Of a DNA stretch of 6,994 nt, positions 6,654 through 6,994 are shown one piece after another (positions within the stretch are counted from its first letter, which is position 1; every line of letters starts with the position of its first letter). The position numbers were made by a program, and so were the translations under genes. The DNA is from JAQGMV01 sp046597455. Lineage in GTDB: Bacteria; Pseudomonadota; Gammaproteobacteria; Burkholderiales; SG8-41. Where the stretch lies: NCBI GenBank assembly GCA_046597455.1, contig JBKJKJ010000522.1, positions 1-6,994 on the forward strand, in the 5' to 3' direction. Below the pieces are notes generated by a model. That model worked only from the letters and a program-made list of their open reading frames with translations, had not been told where the DNA came from and did no database searches.

Positions 6654-6675
6654 CGTGGACGATTACGAATATGAT
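6647..6675 (+). promoter_or_regulatory. Predicted sigma70 promoter of fur
   Basis: TTTTCA (6647-6652), a 17-nt spacer and TATGAT (6670-6675) match the consensus 4/6 and 5/6. The predicted start, near 6682, leaves a leader of about 30 nt before the fur TTG. The minus strand over 6676-6671 reads TATCAT, which could serve as a -10 for bamE, but no good -35 lies at the right distance. The two divergent promoters may therefore overlap. Confidence 0.5.
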
Positions 6676-6699
6676 AGCTCAGACTCGCCCTCCCCCTAC

Positions 6700-6703
6700 A
6701 GGA
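6700..6703 (+). promoter_or_regulatory. fur ribosome binding site
   Basis: AGGA, followed by AA, lies 8 nt upstream of the TTG at 6712. It supports TTG as the fur start. An in-frame GTG further upstream (6655) lies before the predicted transcription start and would add an unfamily-like N terminus. Confidence 0.65.
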
Positions 6704-6711
6704 AATCCCCG

Positions 6712-6994
6712 TTGAGCTCCCCGTCCGACCTCAAAACCATCGGCCTCAAAGCCACTTTGCCGCGCCTGCGGATACTCGAAATCTTCGAGAAGAGCGAGGT
6801 CCGTCACCTGTCCGCGGAGGACGTCTATAAAACGCTGCTGAAGGAAGGGACCGACACCGGTCTTGCAACGGTCTATCGGGTGCTGACCCAGTTCGAGCAG
6901 GCGGGACTGCTCATTCGCCATCATTTCGAAAGCGGAAAAGGGGTATTCGAGCTCAAAGGCGGCGGGCACCACGATCACATCGTGTGCGTGGAAT
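6712..6994 (+). CDS. fur: Ferric uptake regulator Fur, N-terminal part
   Basis: Fur is a homodimeric metal-dependent repressor of iron-uptake genes. The window holds 94 residues and the gene runs off the end. The winged-helix DNA-binding domain (about 1-82) carries GLKATLPRLRILEIF (11-25), SAEDVYKTLL (34-43) and the recognition segment GLATVYRVLTQFEQAGL (50-66). By alignment from memory, the E. coli metal ligands H33, E81, H88 and H90 correspond to H32, E80, H87 and H89 (VFELKGGGHHDH). C92 should be the first cysteine of the structural zinc CxxC motif, cut off by the window edge. The TTG start is chosen because AGGA sits 8 nt upstream and because M-S-S-P-S-D-L-K agrees with related Fur N termini. 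The gene diverges from bamE. Zur or PerR are less likely, given the close match to the classical Fur signature. Confidence 0.93.
   Translation, partial: MSSPSDLKTIGLKATLPRLRILEIFEKSEVRHLSAEDVYKTLLKEGTDTGLATVYRVLTQFEQAGLLIRHHFESGKGVFELKGGGHHDHIVCVE

Noticed and set aside
6661..6679. Possible Fur box at the fur promoter
   Set aside because: Aligned to the 19-bp Fur consensus it matches only about 10 of 19 positions, which is too weak to call autoregulation from sequence alone.
1..6994. A novel accessory, defence or mobile system
   Set aside because: Every stretch over 300 bases is filled by a recognisable core gene in a conserved order; no transposase, integrase, long repeats, CRISPR spacing, RNA gene or atypical composition was seen.

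Overview
This 7-kb window is a conserved housekeeping locus from a GC-rich proteobacterium (roughly 60% GC by eye), most likely a betaproteobacterium. The assignment rests on gene order (fur / bamE-dapB-carA-carB-greA / yhbY) and on protein character: a short signal-peptide BamE ahead of DapB, and a Fur beginning M-S-S-P-S-D-L-K before the GLKATLPRL motif. Genus cannot be told from the sequence alone.

Layout, left to right. Positions 1-162 (+) are the 3' end of yhbY, a ribosome-associated RNA-binding protein. Positions 163-323 are a convergent intergenic gap holding three hairpins and no gene. From 324 to about 6650 five genes run on the minus strand. In transcription order they are bamE (outer-membrane assembly lipoprotein), dapB (lysine and peptidoglycan precursor synthesis), carA and carB (the two subunits of carbamoyl phosphate synthetase) and greA (transcript cleavage factor). 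From 6712 to the window end (+) is the 5' part of fur, divergent from bamE.

Operon structure. bamE and dapB overlap by 4 nt and form one unit. A 147-bp gap then carries a near-consensus sigma70 promoter (TTCACG, 17 nt, TATAAT) that should drive carA-carB-greA. carA and carB overlap by 8 nt, and greA starts 9 nt after carB. The carA leader contains a strong hairpin whose 5' arm could pair with either of two downstream GTCCCG copies, the second lying next to the carA ribosome binding site. fur has its own promoter (TTTTCA, 17 nt, TATGAT) in the bamE-fur gap.

Functionally, CarAB makes carbamoyl phosphate for arginine and pyrimidine synthesis, and DapB feeds lysine and diaminopimelate. BamE, GreA, YhbY and Fur serve envelope assembly, transcription, ribosome assembly and iron control. 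I found no mobile element, CRISPR array, tRNA, rRNA or unknown multi-gene system. The points worth a second look are regulatory (the carAB leader and promoter repeats), a probable cofactor-site substitution in DapB, a long Ala/Pro tail on BamE, and a high share of GTG/TTG starts.
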